From Vandiemenella viatica (taxonomy: Eukaryota; Arthropoda; Insecta; Orthoptera; Morabidae): DNA of 64,000 nt. Shown piece by piece: positions 1-13,220 of the stretch. A program made the position numbers and the translations under genes. Within the stretch, counting starts at the first letter, position 1. Every line of letters begins with the position of its first letter. The stretch is taken from contig JARYHS010008074.1 in assembly GCA_031002005.1 (NCBI GenBank), positions 280,737,930-280,801,929 of the forward strand. The letters run 5' to 3'. Under the pieces are notes generated by a model. The model was not told the DNA's origin. It did no database searches and saw only the letters and a program-made list of their open reading frames with translations.

Positions 1-2257
1 ATCTGGTTTTACCGCCACTTGCCCTTGCTGACGCCCAGGATCTTAGGCATACTGCCAGGTCGCAATTAGTATTAACGGGGTAAGTGAAGTGTTGCTATCT
101 ATCTGAGAAACGGAGCCGCACTGGCGGGTCTTCAGTCTGAGAAGCTCGCATACATGAAACATCTTAAACTAGCTACATACACACGTAATGGCATTCTAAC
201 AAAAGCACACACCTTTAAATCTCGGAAAACTCTGAACCGAAAGCTGGTAAAGGGATTGTTAGAAAAAGATACAGCGTTACCCAGAAATCTTTTTATGAGT
301 TAACTTTGGACATATATGCGTACATTTATAGAGTTTATTTATATTCTTAACTGTAAACAATTTAAGATACTATTCACTCTAGGTTATTTCCCTCTCACAG
401 ATTACAGCCTATATCCGTTCCGGAGAAAATTGCTGTTAACTCTCCTATTTTCTATAGTTCCTTAGTTTCTACAATATGGGTCACTACATTTAATTATATA
501 GCTGTTAAACGGTTCAGTTTTCATGACTCCTTTCATCTGTAAATTAATAATGTTTTTTTTATAAAAAACAAAAACAGTAAGATGAATTCAAGAAATGAGT
601 CAAAAGCTTTGTTTCTGCACTGTCAAGAAAACATAAAAACCGGCGACATGAGTTGTGCAGTAACGTTTGTGTGTACACCGGATGTGAGTTAATTATAACA
701 GAGACTGTCCGTGTACATTAGGTCTGCACGTGCAGACACCAGCAAACACTTGTAGCCGTTTGTTTGGCTCCGTGACGTCCACGGAGGAACATATCGCCTG
801 CTGTGCATTGGCGCAATCGTTAAAACAGATAAAGAAATAGAAGCAGCATTGCCTAACGTACGAGTGGAAGAGACTTCAACGGCGGATCCTTCTTAGGAGA
901 CCCTATGCGGCAAGTGTATCTCCCATTTTAAAAAATAATTTTAAAAAATGCTCAAAAATGTTGCTATCAGGCATCTTATAGTCTGAAAAATTCATGAGAT
1001 TAAACAGATATGTAAACGTGGTCTTAATTTATAAACAATCTACTAATGTCTCTCTCTATACAAATCAGCGTAGTCGATGATACGTAATACAATAAGCTGA
1101 CACGGCCTTTTATGACTCCTTTCTTATGGGATCCCAGCAACGCGCCTTGCACGTTTATACAAAAAATTAATTCATCATTTATCGCATCACGCTGACATAA
1201 GAACCGAATCGCACTGAATTTTTTAACTTTCCTGCATCATCGGTATACTCAAACTGCCGCTAAAGTTGTCGCTAGGATTATTAATAAAACTTAAGAATAG
1301 AAGTGGTTCTATTAAACTTTTCTGGAGCATCCGATATGACGTCTAGATTAATAGAGTCTTCGCGTCCTATGCCGATATAAGCGACGGAGGGCTTGGGAAA
1401 TTATATAACGATCCGCAAATCTCCTGCGGCACTTGATACGCTCGAATTTTCCTTAAGACGATGTAATTTAAATTTCGTCAACATGAGTCGTTCGTCAGAC
1501 GTGACGGAATGATTTTGTAATGACACATCAAATATAAGATTTGTCGTGTAAAACTGTGTCAAACAATTTTGAACAGGAAATTGAAGGACTTGTTTCGCAG
1601 TAGAAGTTGAAATTATTGCAAACTTTTACGAATCAACTGATATGTCTGAAAACGATTGTCGCCATTGTTTACAGTGACAAACTAGACTCGTTTTGTTTTA
1701 ATGACTATTTCCTTTCAATTAAATCCTTAAACTCGTTTCTACTTCAATAAAAACAGTCCTAGAAAATGTGAGTACATCACAGAAAAACATGGTTAAAGTG
1801 CTTATAGATTATTGAAACTGAGAATACTTTTCACGAAAGATGTGCGCCATAACCTGATCAGTTATAATTTTTGTGTTATGAAACTTTTAAGCTGTTGAAA
1901 ATAGTTACATTTTAAATTCTTTGCTGGTATTTAAAGTCATATTGACGATATTGACGTTTCAGTTAGTTAATGTTTTTCTCTAGTTACGCTGTTCTCCAAA
2001 AATAAAAAAAAAACCTTTCATCACAGTCAATTAGATATGCAGTCCATTCCCAAACAAAGTATAAGAATACGTCAATCTGAGTACAACTTTTCTCCACTTT
2101 TCTGCTGAAAAATCTTTTTATAACCACCCAATGTTATTCTTCAAAACAGTCAAACATGTTTGGAACGGATGAAAATTGTGTATTGGTATTATGTTACAGC
2201 ATTATTTCGTTTGCTGGACACCTTATGACAAGTCAACTGGAGTGAGCTATCTTACTG
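1..2257. other. AT-rich stretch, no supported gene
   Basis: No open frame with credible coding character, no RNA gene and no repeat matched elsewhere in the window was seen here. If the minus-strand exon at 13.2-13.5 kb is real, this is probably part of its first intron or lies beyond it. Confidence 0.5.
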
Positions 2258-2560
2258 GTGTGCCGGGATTTGAAGGCACTGGTACGCGCTGGAGCCGGCA
2301 CGGCGCTGGTTTGTGTGTGTGTGGAGTGGGCGTCACGAGCGATGTTCCAGCCGCCGCGCCGCGCAGCACTGACAGATGCCGCCGCCTTTGTGCAGCCGGC
2401 CCGGCATTTCTTTTCGCCTGGGCGTAAATTATTTACCCATTGCCTTGTGAGGCAGGGAGAGATGCGGTGGCTCTTCCATCACCACTGGAGGGCGCCCCTA
2501 GCAGCATGTGAGCGTGTCACACTCGACGCCAACATTTGGCCCCTTGTAATAACATGTCAC
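2258..2560. other. GC-rich islet of unknown nature
   Basis: About 300 bases with clearly higher G+C and several CpG-containing runs stand out from the AT-rich surroundings. Two overlapping plus-strand frames stay open for 83 and 101 codons, but one begins at TTG and neither shows a recognisable domain. It could be an old repeat, a regulatory CpG patch or an untranslated exon. I cannot decide between these. Confidence 0.3.
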
Positions 2561-2639
2561 TAAAACTCACATTATTCCTGCATAGGCCGAGAGTTAACTG
2601 AAGCAAAGGTCTAAGCGGCGCTAATTATAGTACTCACAG

Positions 2640-3360
2640 ATGTAAATACTGTTTGGATTCATATTTCGGAATAGTAATTACCTCTATTACTAGGAAAAAG
2701 AATACAATTGTTCAGAAATACGAGGTAAACAGTTCAGTTATTGATATGGCCTATTCTGTGAAATATTTGGGAGTAACATTACAAAGAAATATTAAATGGA
2801 ACTTACACATTAATTCGTCAGTAGGTAGAGCTAATTCTAGGCTGCGATTCCTAGGTCGAGTCTTGAAAAATTGTAATGAACAAACAAAGGAGATAGCGTA
2901 CAAATCTCTTGTGCGTCCACATTTAGACTACTGTCGTGCCACTTGTGATCCGTTTCGTAAGGGGCTGATTGACAGTATAGAGAAAGTACAGAGAAGAGCC
3001 GCTCGATTCGTGACCGCTTGCTACAGTCCTTATGAAAGCGTCACAGAACTGATTAGTAGACTGGGCTGGGAGTCTAGTAGATAACCGATGCACGTTTTGT
3101 TTAAACTTATTGGCAAACATGAGTACTCCCACTTTTACTTACGAGTGTAGTTAAATACTTCGTCCGCCAACCTATTTGAGTCGGAATGACAGGAAATATA
3201 AGATTAGAGAAATAAGGTGCCGCACTGATTCTTATATGAATTCTTTTTCCCTCGTACCATTCGGGATTGGAACGCACAGCTAAGAGATTAGCTTTGGTGC
3301 TGAGCACCCACTGTCACCTACAATTTTGTGAATTGCAGAGTATATATGTAGATGTAGATA
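2640..3360 (+). mobile_element. LINE fragment: C-terminal end of reverse transcriptase ORF plus 3' tail
   Basis: The translation from 2653 carries the C-terminal signature of jockey/CR1-type non-LTR reverse transcriptases: YLGVTLQRNIKWNLHI, then a K-A-Y-x-S-L-V-R-P segment, then RRAARFVTACYSPYESVTEL. The frame breaks at a stop after the LGWESSR stretch (about 3084). Recognisable family sequence continues in other frames (NDRKYKIREIRCRTDSYMN, FFPRTIRDWN) to about 3300. The element ends in a short TGTAGATGTAGAT-type tail near 3343-3358, as many of these LINEs do. It is 5'-truncated, lacks the catalytic FADD region and cannot be active. The exact clade is not certain. Confidence 0.8.
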
Positions 3361-4379
3361 ACTCAATATGCGACTTTTAAATGAAAATAAAAAGTTGACA
3401 TTCACGACTGAATACGTAACCGTACAATTAAACTTCTTTTGAATGTAAGTACTGTACATCAAAGTGCCATATATTGGACGTGTGGGGAAGTCGCTTCATA
3501 GATGATTTTAGATAGTCCTTTAGTGGCGTGTTGAAATGGTCATCTTTCTATATCTCAACACAAAAAGCGACATCAGCAAAAATATTCACATGGTTCGATG
3601 CCTTGAGTTTGAACTTACTCTCCTTCTATAAAATTCCTTCGATGTAAAGAAGCCATTAAACGCCAGGAGAAAAAATATATTCGGGATATACGAGGTTAAA
3701 CTGTCTCACTTAATTCGTAACCGCACGATTCTCACCCAAAGTAACCTTATAATTTTAATTTTCATACTTATCATATTATGTCCACTACGTATATGAAGAG
3801 AAATTTATTTGAGAGTTTCTTTAGTCTGCTTGGCGTTTCTGACAACAACATGTTATGGAAATAGTGAATTATGTCATTCTTGTCAGCATTAGGTAGTTTC
3901 AGATTCACGAGATGTATTAAAAGCGCAGTAATTTATTCCTTAGAATAACCCTACTCATAACTCCAGCCACTCAACGAGACGAGAAAAAAGTGAATCACTG
4001 CAGGATACCAGGTGATAACTGTGCGAGAGAAACAGGTCCTACAGGTGGCGCTTACTCCCGCTCAACATCTCTTCCTGCTTAATTAACACCGAGTGCAACA
4101 GAGATTACTTCAGTCAGCAGCTTCAGTTTCTCTCTCCCTCCTTCCTTCCTTCTAGTGCTCTCTGATGCTCATTGTTGTGTGCAAACATCCGTTTTTCCTC
4201 ACGTCCTTAAAAACTAGAATCGACAATAATAATGTTAATCTCGATAGCAAAAACAGTTGTGTGGATTTTCCTGGCTAGTTAATAACTACCAAATAGTACA
4301 CTATCATAAGAAACATTGGTGAAGTTGTACAAAATCAACAACTATCTTGGAACTGAAAGTTTTCAATTGCGTTCATAAC
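3361..4379. other. No supported feature
   Basis: AT-rich sequence between two LINE remnants. A C/T-rich run near 4125-4155 is the only local irregularity. I see no gene or repeat structure. Confidence 0.5.
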
Positions 4380-5130
4380 ATAGTCACAAGAGAATAGAAT
4401 TATAAAATTAGCCGATGACATTATGGTCTTCTTAGCAGAAAGCGAATGAACTCTAAGCAAACTGATGAAAGATCTTAATGAAGCTTGTGAAGAGTATTGA
4501 ATGAGAATAAATACATAAAAAATAGTAAGTTGTAAAGTAATAAAATTTATAAATATTAAGACATGACAATCTAACATCAGGCATGTAAGAACCTTCAAAT
4601 ATCTTGGAAGTATAATCACTGAGGACTTGAAGCGCCACCAACAGGTAAAAACTAGTACTCGTATCGGTGCAGCGAAGGAGAGAATAGAAAGGGAGATTAT
4701 TGACTGGGAAAGTAGATAAAGCATTGGGAAAAAGACGTGACAAATGTTTTGTATGGAGTGTTGCACTTTAGTGGGCAGAGACATGGACACTGAGACGAGA
4801 AGATGAGAAATGGATGTAGTGGAGAATGGAGAGGATAAACTATATAGAAAAAGTGAGTCATGTTTAAATGCTGGAAATGGTTGGGGAGAAGAGGAAACTA
4901 CTGCAACTCATAAGAAAAAGAAACAAGAACTGGATGGGACACTTGTTGAAAGAGGAGTGCTTGTTAACAAACGCCTTGGAAGGGCTAGGAGAGTGAGAGG
5001 AAGAAGGAGGCGCAAGATCATAGATAACATCAAAGGAAACCGAAACTACGTGGACATGAAGAAGAGGGCAGAAAACAGGAGAGCATGCAGAGCTACCAAG
5101 TTAAAACCAGCCTTAGGGCAAAACACTAAT
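4380..5130 (+). mobile_element. Decayed LINE reverse transcriptase fragment (endonuclease-RT family)
   Basis: Conserved blocks of an arthropod endonuclease/reverse-transcriptase LINE appear in order on the plus strand. They are the polymerase box LADDIMVFLAESE (about 4408-4446), FKYLGSIITEDLK (about 4594-4632), a degraded palm/thumb region, then a basic C-terminal tail ending DNIKGNRNYVDMKKRAENRR (about 5020-5085). Stops and frameshifts interrupt the first part. Only the last 215 codons (4810-5457) are open, and these run past the family end into unrelated sequence. The 5' end is missing. This is a dead fragment, unrelated in detail to the LINE pieces at 2.6 kb and 36 kb. Confidence 0.75.
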
Positions 5131-5214
5131 GGGGTTAATGAAGTTAATGTAATCACTGAGTTCCAGGAAATGTTGCTCATATCTTACACATATATTGAAA
5201 GTACTTTCAGGTAC

Positions 5215-5420
5215 TCGACACCTCAACACATCGCTGGCTGTGTGCATAGTGGAGAGTGGCTTAGTTCCCTGCTGGTGACGCCCCTGATGGCTGGAGTGCT
5301 CTTGGGCACGCTAACTACTGTGACCCGGGCCGCCCCTCACTGGAGAGCCCTCCCCCAGGCCCTCGACGCTCCTCTCTCGCAGGGAATCGAACCGGATCCA
5401 CCGCGATCAGTAGTGACCAA
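5215..5420. other. GC-rich patch next to LINE remnant
   Basis: Roughly 200 bases of higher G+C follow the LINE fragment. The open plus-strand frame continues through it, but the translation (many Ala, Pro and Leu) matches nothing I recognise. It ends near a GAATCGAACC string that resembles a tRNA T-arm complement, so it may be part of an undetermined SINE or LTR-like repeat. Confidence 0.25.
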
Positions 5421-5517
5421 GTCTAAAACATGGCTTCCGTTTCATTATAATCATTAGATGTCAAATTCCGTCCTAATATTTTCCGGTAAATGATGGTGGA
5501 GAGTAAAACAAATGTAA

Positions 5518-5870
5518 TCCGGCTGTGTGGCTCAGACCTCTGAGTGCCGCCGCGTACCGACCGTCCTGGCTGCGGTTTTCCGCGGCCATTAAGGGGAATG
5601 CATGGACAATCTCCAATCTCCTCATTAAATATACATTTCACAAACAAATATACTTATCACACACAGACAGACAGACAGATGGTAGCACTTCACTTCTCAC
5701 ATTAGCAGTAGACTATATATAAAATGCTTGAGGTTACCAAGGGCAAACGGCTGTAAAACCAAAGCTCTAAATCTGTCCATACCAAAGATGAGCAAAATCC
5801 GTCAAAGACAGCCGATCCAAAAATGTTTGGAAAAGGTAGGTAAGAAGAAGAGACATCAAAACAATGGTAT
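5518..5870 (+). repeat. SINE-like repeat, family III (copy 1)
   Basis: A tRNA-like head (GGCTGTGTGGCTCAGA...) leads into a body with ACCGACCGTCCTGGCTGCGG, then CATTTCACAAACAAATATAC, a CAGACAGACAGACAGATGG stretch, and a distal part with GATGAGCAAAATCCGTCAAA and a GAAGAAG tail. The same blocks in the same order recur at 44516-44900, and the central blocks recur at 46455-46645. This defines a dispersed family within the window. No target duplication was identified. Confidence 0.65.
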
Positions 5871-6439
5871 TTGATAGAATCCTTATTGATCATAGACTTT
5901 ATGTACAGTGTCAGATTCAACAAGCAACAAAATCTTCTCGGGTGTCCATCCGGATTCAACAAGTTTTGACAAATTTTTCTGAATAACCTGAAGAATTCAT
6001 TGTGGTTGCAATGAAAATTTGAACCTGAAAGTTAAAAAGTAATATTTATTTTCGATTTATAATATTGTTAATAAATGTTGTTTGTGATTTCGTGAAGAAA
6101 TGCAGTGAGGTACGTATAGCATTGCACAGTATATTTCCTGCACAGTGGCAAAGTACAATGATCAAGCCATTCTGCATTCCCGATCTGAGAATCAGCCGGC
6201 TCTCGTCGCTTTGACAAATATCGCAATGGAAGCAGAATCAACGATACCTGAGTTCACGCCTCAGTTAACCGGTCGTAATCCTCGGCTCCTCGTACAATGG
6301 TCGTTTCGAGTTCAGGCTGTAGCATGTCTGACTACTATAGGCGTTCAACCGGTCCATGAATATTATGAGCCTAATTATTTGCTGTCTGGAAACATTCTTC
6401 AGACTCAGTGGTGAGAGGAATACGGCTACATTACATCGG

Positions 6440-7040
6440 ACCTATCTTGAGTCGTCTATTGTTCTTTGATAACAGCTAATCACTAGTTGAGTTGAAGTAA
6501 ACGCAATACTGTAATCAACCCTGAATGCATCTACGCGGCAGAGAAAGAGAATCACAGAATAGAAAAGAAGGAACGTAAATTTCTAAGGAAAATCTTTTGA
6601 CTCAAGAAATAAATAAAAAAGGAGTTTATCTTCCACTTTAGACCTCATCAAAGTCATATGAAAGTTGTAAGAACATCTTAACCACTATTAAGAAACGACT
6701 ACTGATCTTTTATTGACCCTAAAAAGAATGGAACTTAAACGAACTGAAAATAAGATCCTCATTTGCAGGAAAAGAAAAAAATATAAGAACCATAACTGAA
6801 GGAAGTTGATCCAGATCTAAAGAAATGTGGCATTACAGAAGAAGAATTACAAACAGGAAAATGTTTAGAAGGAAAATTGCGGAGATGACTGATCTGTCTG
6901 AAGAGGAACCAAGAAAAACGGGCGAAAAACAAAAAGTGGTAGGCCAGAGAATGAAGGGGTACTGGCGGAAAAAGGAAGGACATCAACAAGCAAGGATGTT
7001 GTGTAATCGCAGCTCATAGGCGGCTGAAGCGACCCAATAA
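6440..7040 (+). mobile_element. Decayed LINE fragment, C-terminal region
   Basis: Scattered frames carry the C-terminal part of an arthropod LINE ORF that is distinct from the others in the window. An early block contains KFLRKI-like and LKRME-like motifs (about 6565-6740). A later open stretch (6825-7019) has KCGITEEE just before it, then KIAEMTDLSEEEPRKTGEK and RMKGYWRKKEGHQQA. I recognise this order from the tails of multicopy arthropod reverse transcriptases. Several stops and frameshifts show it is long dead. The polymerase core is not present. Confidence 0.6.
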
Positions 7041-10000
7041 TAATTACAATAAAAGCAAGTTACTATAGTGCTGGAGTGATAAGTAGCTAAACTTGGGTCA
7101 CATTATTGGGGAATATCTATACGCACTTTTAATCGATCTCCTGTAGGGACACAACGTATCTGCATTGTATTTTAATTTTACCTCGTGGATTTTATGATCA
7201 GTTCAACCCAAGATTAATGATGACAGTTTCGTTCCCAGGCTCAACACAACCCACTTTATTGCCATTACACATCCATCTTTTCCGTGCAATATTGTGTTGA
7301 CACTGCATCTTTTTAATTACAGCTGAGGGCGAATAAAATAATGTTTAAGTACCCATTGGCTGAAAGCTGAAGTCGAGAAACTGAGATAAGTGTCACGATG
7401 ACTAAGAAAATATCATCATCATAAAAGCGATAAAATTTGTGAAATATTTTGTTTTATTAAAATCAAGATACAAGAAGAGTAATAAAATAATAATCTATTC
7501 GATGGAATGCAAGTGTCAGACTGCGTTGGCAATGCTGATTTTGAGGATTTGCGGAGAAGTGACAAAAGAGATTACGTATTGAAACTGTTGTACGGCTGCA
7601 CCCAGTGTATTGTCGCAAGGCGAGTAATGTACTAAAGGGAGCTTAAAGAGAATGCAAACATTTTCTAAATGACTGCTGCGTTTTAAAAGAGCATGCAATT
7701 CTTTAACTCCAGAGGTTTCTCATACGAACTATTTTGTCGATTAACATAGCACTCCAACCTTTAATTCAGGTAGCAATGCGTATCTTAGTATTCTGCACAG
7801 ACACCTGAGAATATTTCCCTAATGTTTGGAATTGATTGTGAGGCTTTTTGAATTGTTGCAAAGTATACGCTCATAATGGTTTGTGAACTACATACCTGTA
7901 TGTAGATTACTAACACACTACTTAGATTAAAATTATTCTACTAGGAGTCACCAATCATCGACACTTCAGAACAATGAAGTTAAATAGAAACATGTAATTA
8001 GTCAACGCTGACATAGCCTCGTTCGATTGCATTACTTGATTCATCAAGTCAGATTATTACATGATTCATCAATTCAGATGATTACAATACTCGATTCACC
8101 AATTTATATTAAGGAAGAAGGTAGATGGTTTTATTTGAAGCTAATTTCTTATTCCGTATACCATCTGCGCAGGTTACAATAAACGTTTATATTCTGCTAT
8201 ATTTTCAGTAATGAGTCAATAAAATTTAAACAATATATCATGATGTGTAACCTATATACAAATTCTATACATCCCTAAATTAAAGTTTTCTGGCATCATA
8301 AATTGCGTATGAAATATCATCACAGAAATTTTGAGGTCACAGTAAAACAAATTTCATTTTTTGCGATTTTATTTGAAATCAAAAGAGTTGCGATGATGGT
8401 TGGTTGATGTGTATTCTCACGAATTTTAAACAATTATTTCTTATTAGAGGAAACAGTTCTAAAAAATATTTCTGTTTATAGCAATATGCATTAACTGTAG
8501 ATAAACATAAAACACACCTCAGAAATCTCATATAACTACGGTTAACGCGAAAATAGTTAAAACTTGTAAGAAATTAATCGTGAGATATACTAAGCATTTG
8601 ATACTTCAAGACTGTTTTAAAAGATTTTCTATTAGTTGTAAGCTCATACCTGTTTTTTTAAATTATATTATTAACTAATAATTAATAATTGGAAATACTT
8701 CTCCATTAAAGCGACTTAACACTTTGAGAGTAAGTTGTTTAGTCAGTAACATAATTCTTTAAAATCCTTTGCATGTGAGGCATTTCATTTTTCGCTTGGA
8801 AAAGTTGTGATGTGAAGCAACAAAAAAAAGAAATGCTTCACGCACAAATAATTTTAAAGAAATTGAATTATAGTCATATTATTATTAATATAATATATAT
8901 TATACATAATATAGTGATATTTTAGTCACATATATTATAGTCACTCATTGGTATCACAAAGCATTTTGGTTTTCTGCTTGTAAAATATAATTAAATATCT
9001 TGTTAACTTCATCTTCCTATGATATCAGTGAGTAGACATGTTTCTCAGTAATGAGCGGCCCCTTCCGAAAAAGCTGTTACTTCCTATGAGGTTGAATATT
9101 TACGTTTTATTTTGCTTTAAAGTGATTTTTTTTTTAAATTTTCCCAGAATTTTGTAAGAATAGTCTAAAAAACTAATGTTTTAAAATTTTATTTTTTTTA
9201 TTTTTCAGATTCGTTTCTCCTTCCAAGAATTGTTTTCATACTCTCTTTCATTAATAGCTCCGCAATTATGTGTAAAAGTAAACTATTATATTAAAAAAAG
9301 ACGTTGGTTAAACGCAATTTAAACGGTGAAATTAAACCGGCATTATAGGATCTAAAATTATAGAATTTATTATACGTAACAAAATTTGGATTGGAAACAT
9401 AGTAATGATAAATGAACCATTTTCTCGCTTTTGCTTTCTCGCAGATTTTTTAAAATATTGTTTTGTATAGTTGTTTCTTCTAATCGGAACATTCGCTTTA
9501 GACCATGGAGACGCAACATTATTTGTATATTCTTGTGACATACCATTAAAAATATTAATTTGAGGTGTCCATATCCAACAAACCTTTAAATAGACTGATA
9601 TTCATGGAAGATACAGTATTAGAGATCTGAAAAATGTAATCAAATAAAGCGGTAGCTATGCTTACTTCTATGGTTCCTGTCTGCTCGATTCACAGTAACA
9701 AATCTAATTTTTGCAGAACCCTGACATTACGATTTCTTCTCAAAAAACTTGCTTTGCGTACGTGATGCTTCCTGATACAGTTAACCAGTAGATCCCCGAG
9801 GTGAGAAACGCGCCGTCCTATATGTAGCACACTGGCTTAGATGATCCGATCAACTTTAGTGTTGTGGACTAAGCTTAGCATGTTAAGAAGAGTAATGTTA
9901 GTACGGGTCGTCCTGGGACGTGTCAAGCGTGAATGACTAAAGAACGAAATGCGCATTATACATTTCGGCCGAAGGTAGTACTCACATAAAACGTATTGTT

Positions 10001-12639
10001 CAGCCAACTGCCTTTCTCGGAGAGACAACTGAATCCTCTCCCTTGGAACGCGTGGTTGCACATTCCCTCTGTTGCCAGAATTCCAGTATGTCACTCTTGT
10101 CACCGAAAAAGTAAAAGATTTATCCGAATCAGTTATGACAAGATAGTCTGCATATAAGACGACGTAAATATATTGATTTTTTTTATTTTTGTTACGACTT
10201 AATGCGAAAGGAGATCGCAGATAGGATATATAACACCGCACTGATGAGTATAAATGTTGATTATTCTCTCACCTCATGAGAAAATAGAATGGAAGAGAGA
10301 CTTCAACGTTATAAGCTATTCAGCAAATATAGGATCATACAAAAGGCAAACACTTAAACACATAAAATGTACAACCAGGTGTGTACTGACGTGGCACGTA
10401 CCGTACTTTTTATTTTGGCTACGGGTATTCTTGACAACTCCTCGTGATTCTCTAACACCCCGCGAGTCTCTAAAAGATTTGATGAATACGGAAACTCGAT
10501 CACTAATCAATTTATAACCTGATACCGACCAGATTAAAATTTGATTTCGAATTTTTCTTTTATGAATCTGTTAAAAAGTAAGAATATTTTATTACAGTTA
10601 ACAGCAAATCGTTGGTGATATGTGTAGTTAAAAGTTCCGAAAATTGTCGAGTTTTTATTTAATGCATCCACATCCACACTCACACGAATGAACCGAAATA
10701 ACTTCGTGAATAACAGTCTCTGGTATTTTCATGTGTGTACAATTTTAGTGTTTTCTTCCACGAACTCTCCTCTTAGTTACAATACATTGTTCTTCTATTG
10801 GGTGGTGAATGTTTTTAGCAAGTCGTCATAACTTTCAGCCTTGTTGAGCGACTGAATTGCGCAGTTAACAGGGAACCATAATTCGTCGACAAAATATAAA
10901 AGGAATAAAGCGTCATAGTTCCTTTTCACACACACATCAAAACGTCTTCTGAAATTAAAATATTGCTAGTTAAAATAATATCTGAAGTGGCTGAAACTTG
11001 TTTATCGCATATGTTTTTCTGATTTAAATAGATTTGCTCCTTTCTCTGAGTGAGCTGACCACGGCTTTCTTAATTGCAGTAGTAAACTTGCCTTATAAAT
11101 GCATGGGAACCATAATGGAAAGTGGATTCAATGATAGTTATATAGGTTCGATTTAGTTACGATTCAACTGATACGATCAATAGAATCAAGTCTTTCAAGC
11201 ATCATATCGAGAATGACAAATTCAAAATTTTGGTGCTGGCCAAATTCATATAGGCGTTAAAATCTTCCATCTAAGATGCATGTCATTAAATATAATATAA
11301 TAAACAAATCATACTGTATCTGTAAAAACTAAATCACCTAGATCTTTATTTCACTTCACATTCTTCGTCTTATTTCATTCAAAGATATTGTCATGTTGTA
11401 GCAAGGAAGATATTTTGTCCCACGCGATAAAATGCTGTCGACTGACACAAATCAAAAAATTAACATGATATTGATGAATTTGAAGCCCGAAAAGTATCCA
11501 GCAGTTAAGTGGCCATAGAGGATATTAGTTCACGATAACTTTTAACTGTAACCAGTAACACGTCATCCAGACACAAAGTTGATTCCTGCTACAAAGATAT
11601 TAAGGAAACTATAGCTTTTTTCAGATCAGCGATCGATTTATTAGTGTTTGGTGGATATTACTTTTCAAATGAAATTCCATTGACAATTACATTTACGGTA
11701 CAAGCTATTAGGCATTTTAAGAAATTATGTTGAATTATGACGAGCGGTGTGATCAAATTTGGGTTCGAAAAAGGCGTGTTAAACATGTCTTTAAAATTGT
11801 CATACGTGTATCGTGAAAATGTCTGTATGATGAGAGTTCATTAAACAAGTTTTCCTTACAACAAATGTCAGCTGACGAAAGTTAATATACATCTTTTTAA
11901 AAATCCAGAAAATATTTCCAAAACTGTCAATTTAAAATAATTTGTCATAGTTGTGTACTGCAAACATGTACAAACAGGATTTGACATTCGGTTAGAAGCA
12001 AAAAAATGCTTTTTTGATGTATAATTACCTAAAATCATATATTTGCAGAGAATCACCTTCCCAAGTATGTAGCAGTGAGTTTTTCTAAAGATCGCCATTT
12101 AATGAATCAACTCTTCCACGTGGTACACAGCAATAGACTGTATAACCAAAGTAGGAAGACACCGTCTTGTCAGTAACATGACGACTAATTGGACGGGCTG
12201 CAGAAGCCAGGAGCTAGTACCACGGAAACCGGAGCGCCTGTCTACGTTTCAGAATCGATCTTCTCTCTGTCATGCGTGTATAACTTCCTTCAAATATGCA
12301 GAAAATTTAGATTAAGCCATTATTTTAATTAATTCAGTTGACAGATTCCTAGCTATATTTATGTGTATCGCGACACTATAAATTTTATGAGTTTATACTG
12401 AACTGTAGCTTCCACTCTTAAAGCATTTTATGATTATTAATTCCTTTCGCTTTCTTCTTTTCTACTGTGGTGTCCACAACATTGCTACAGATATCGTAAC
12501 CTACGTTGCATTTGTGACATTACGATGCTAATGTAATGAACTGGTCAGTATTTTCACTACAATTGAGGCAACAATGCCGGCAGTCAAAAGAAGAAAATTC
12601 CAATAAGAAGAAGTAAAAATATAAATTGGCTAGGCAACT
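7041..12639. other. Long AT-rich stretch, presumed intron of the BMP-like gene
   Basis: No credible gene, tRNA or recognisable transposon was seen over 5.6 kb. It holds a short minisatellite at 8031-8100, an AT-rich self-complementary patch near 8880-8940, and a minus-strand open frame at 9837-10241 discussed among the rejected items. If the exon at 13.2 kb is real this lies in its first intron. That is inference from strand and position only. Confidence 0.45.
8031..8100. repeat. Short tandem repeat, about 25 bp x 3
   Basis: The pattern ATTAC-x-TGATTCATCAA-x-TCAGAT repeats about three times with drift (TGATTCATCAAG, TGATTCATCAAT, CGATTCACCAAT). Confidence 0.6.
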
Positions 12640-13040
12640 ATTGTCCACCCCATTGGCTTAGGTTGGTGCGGTACCACAATGATGAACCGAGCATAACACG
12701 TAGTTACTTGTTGGAGCATCGTTGATGGAAGAAATTTGATCTGGCTGGAAGGAGAGGTGATGTTGTTCGCTTAGCAATCATGAGATTATTTAATGCTAGG
12801 TTAAATGCCAGGATTGACCCTCTCCCACCCTTAAACTCTTCTGCACAACTCAAATGACATTCTTCATTGAACAAACATGCCACCAGTCATCACAACTTGC
12901 AATAACGCTTAAAATCACTTTCTCATTGAGGAAGGCAACGGGAAGCATCCCCAGCTACATCTCTACCTGGCGCAATCTTGAAGCGATTATAGTCACCATA
13001 CTGTCCGCCTATGGTAGATGGGGAGTCAGTTGTTCCAAGG
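12640..13040 (+). repeat. Possible LINE 5' untranslated fragment
   Basis: A moderately GC-richer stretch contains GAGGAAGGCAACGGGAAGC followed by CTGTCCGCCTATGGTAGAT and CAGTTGTTCCAAGG. This wording is familiar from leader regions of arthropod endonuclease-RT LINEs. No second copy exists in the window, so the call rests on memory of the family and stays tentative. Confidence 0.25.
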
Positions 13041-13220
13041 AAGAGACAACAATCTTCCATTTAAAAAATGTTTAAATTATATCAACTGAAAGCAGCAATA
13101 GATACGTGGATGATAGGGTATATATCGAGTGGGTTACTGCTTGTAGAGGTTGGCATCCAAGTGGAATCGTACAAATCATCTTATCGAGCTTAAGCGGTTT
13201 CGCAGTAGCATTGGGCATAC

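Noticed and set aside
8031..8100. A CRISPR-like array of short repeats
   Set aside because: Units are contiguous and drifting, with no spacers, and the context is eukaryotic. It is a minisatellite.
9837..10241. A minus-strand frame of 134 codons as possible exon 2 of the BMP-like gene; it contains PRERIQLSLRERQL and a GTGAGT donor-like site near 9990
   Set aside because: The acceptor is weak, the resemblance to prodomain sequence is slight, and the rest of the frame is AT-driven. It cannot be supported without transcript data.
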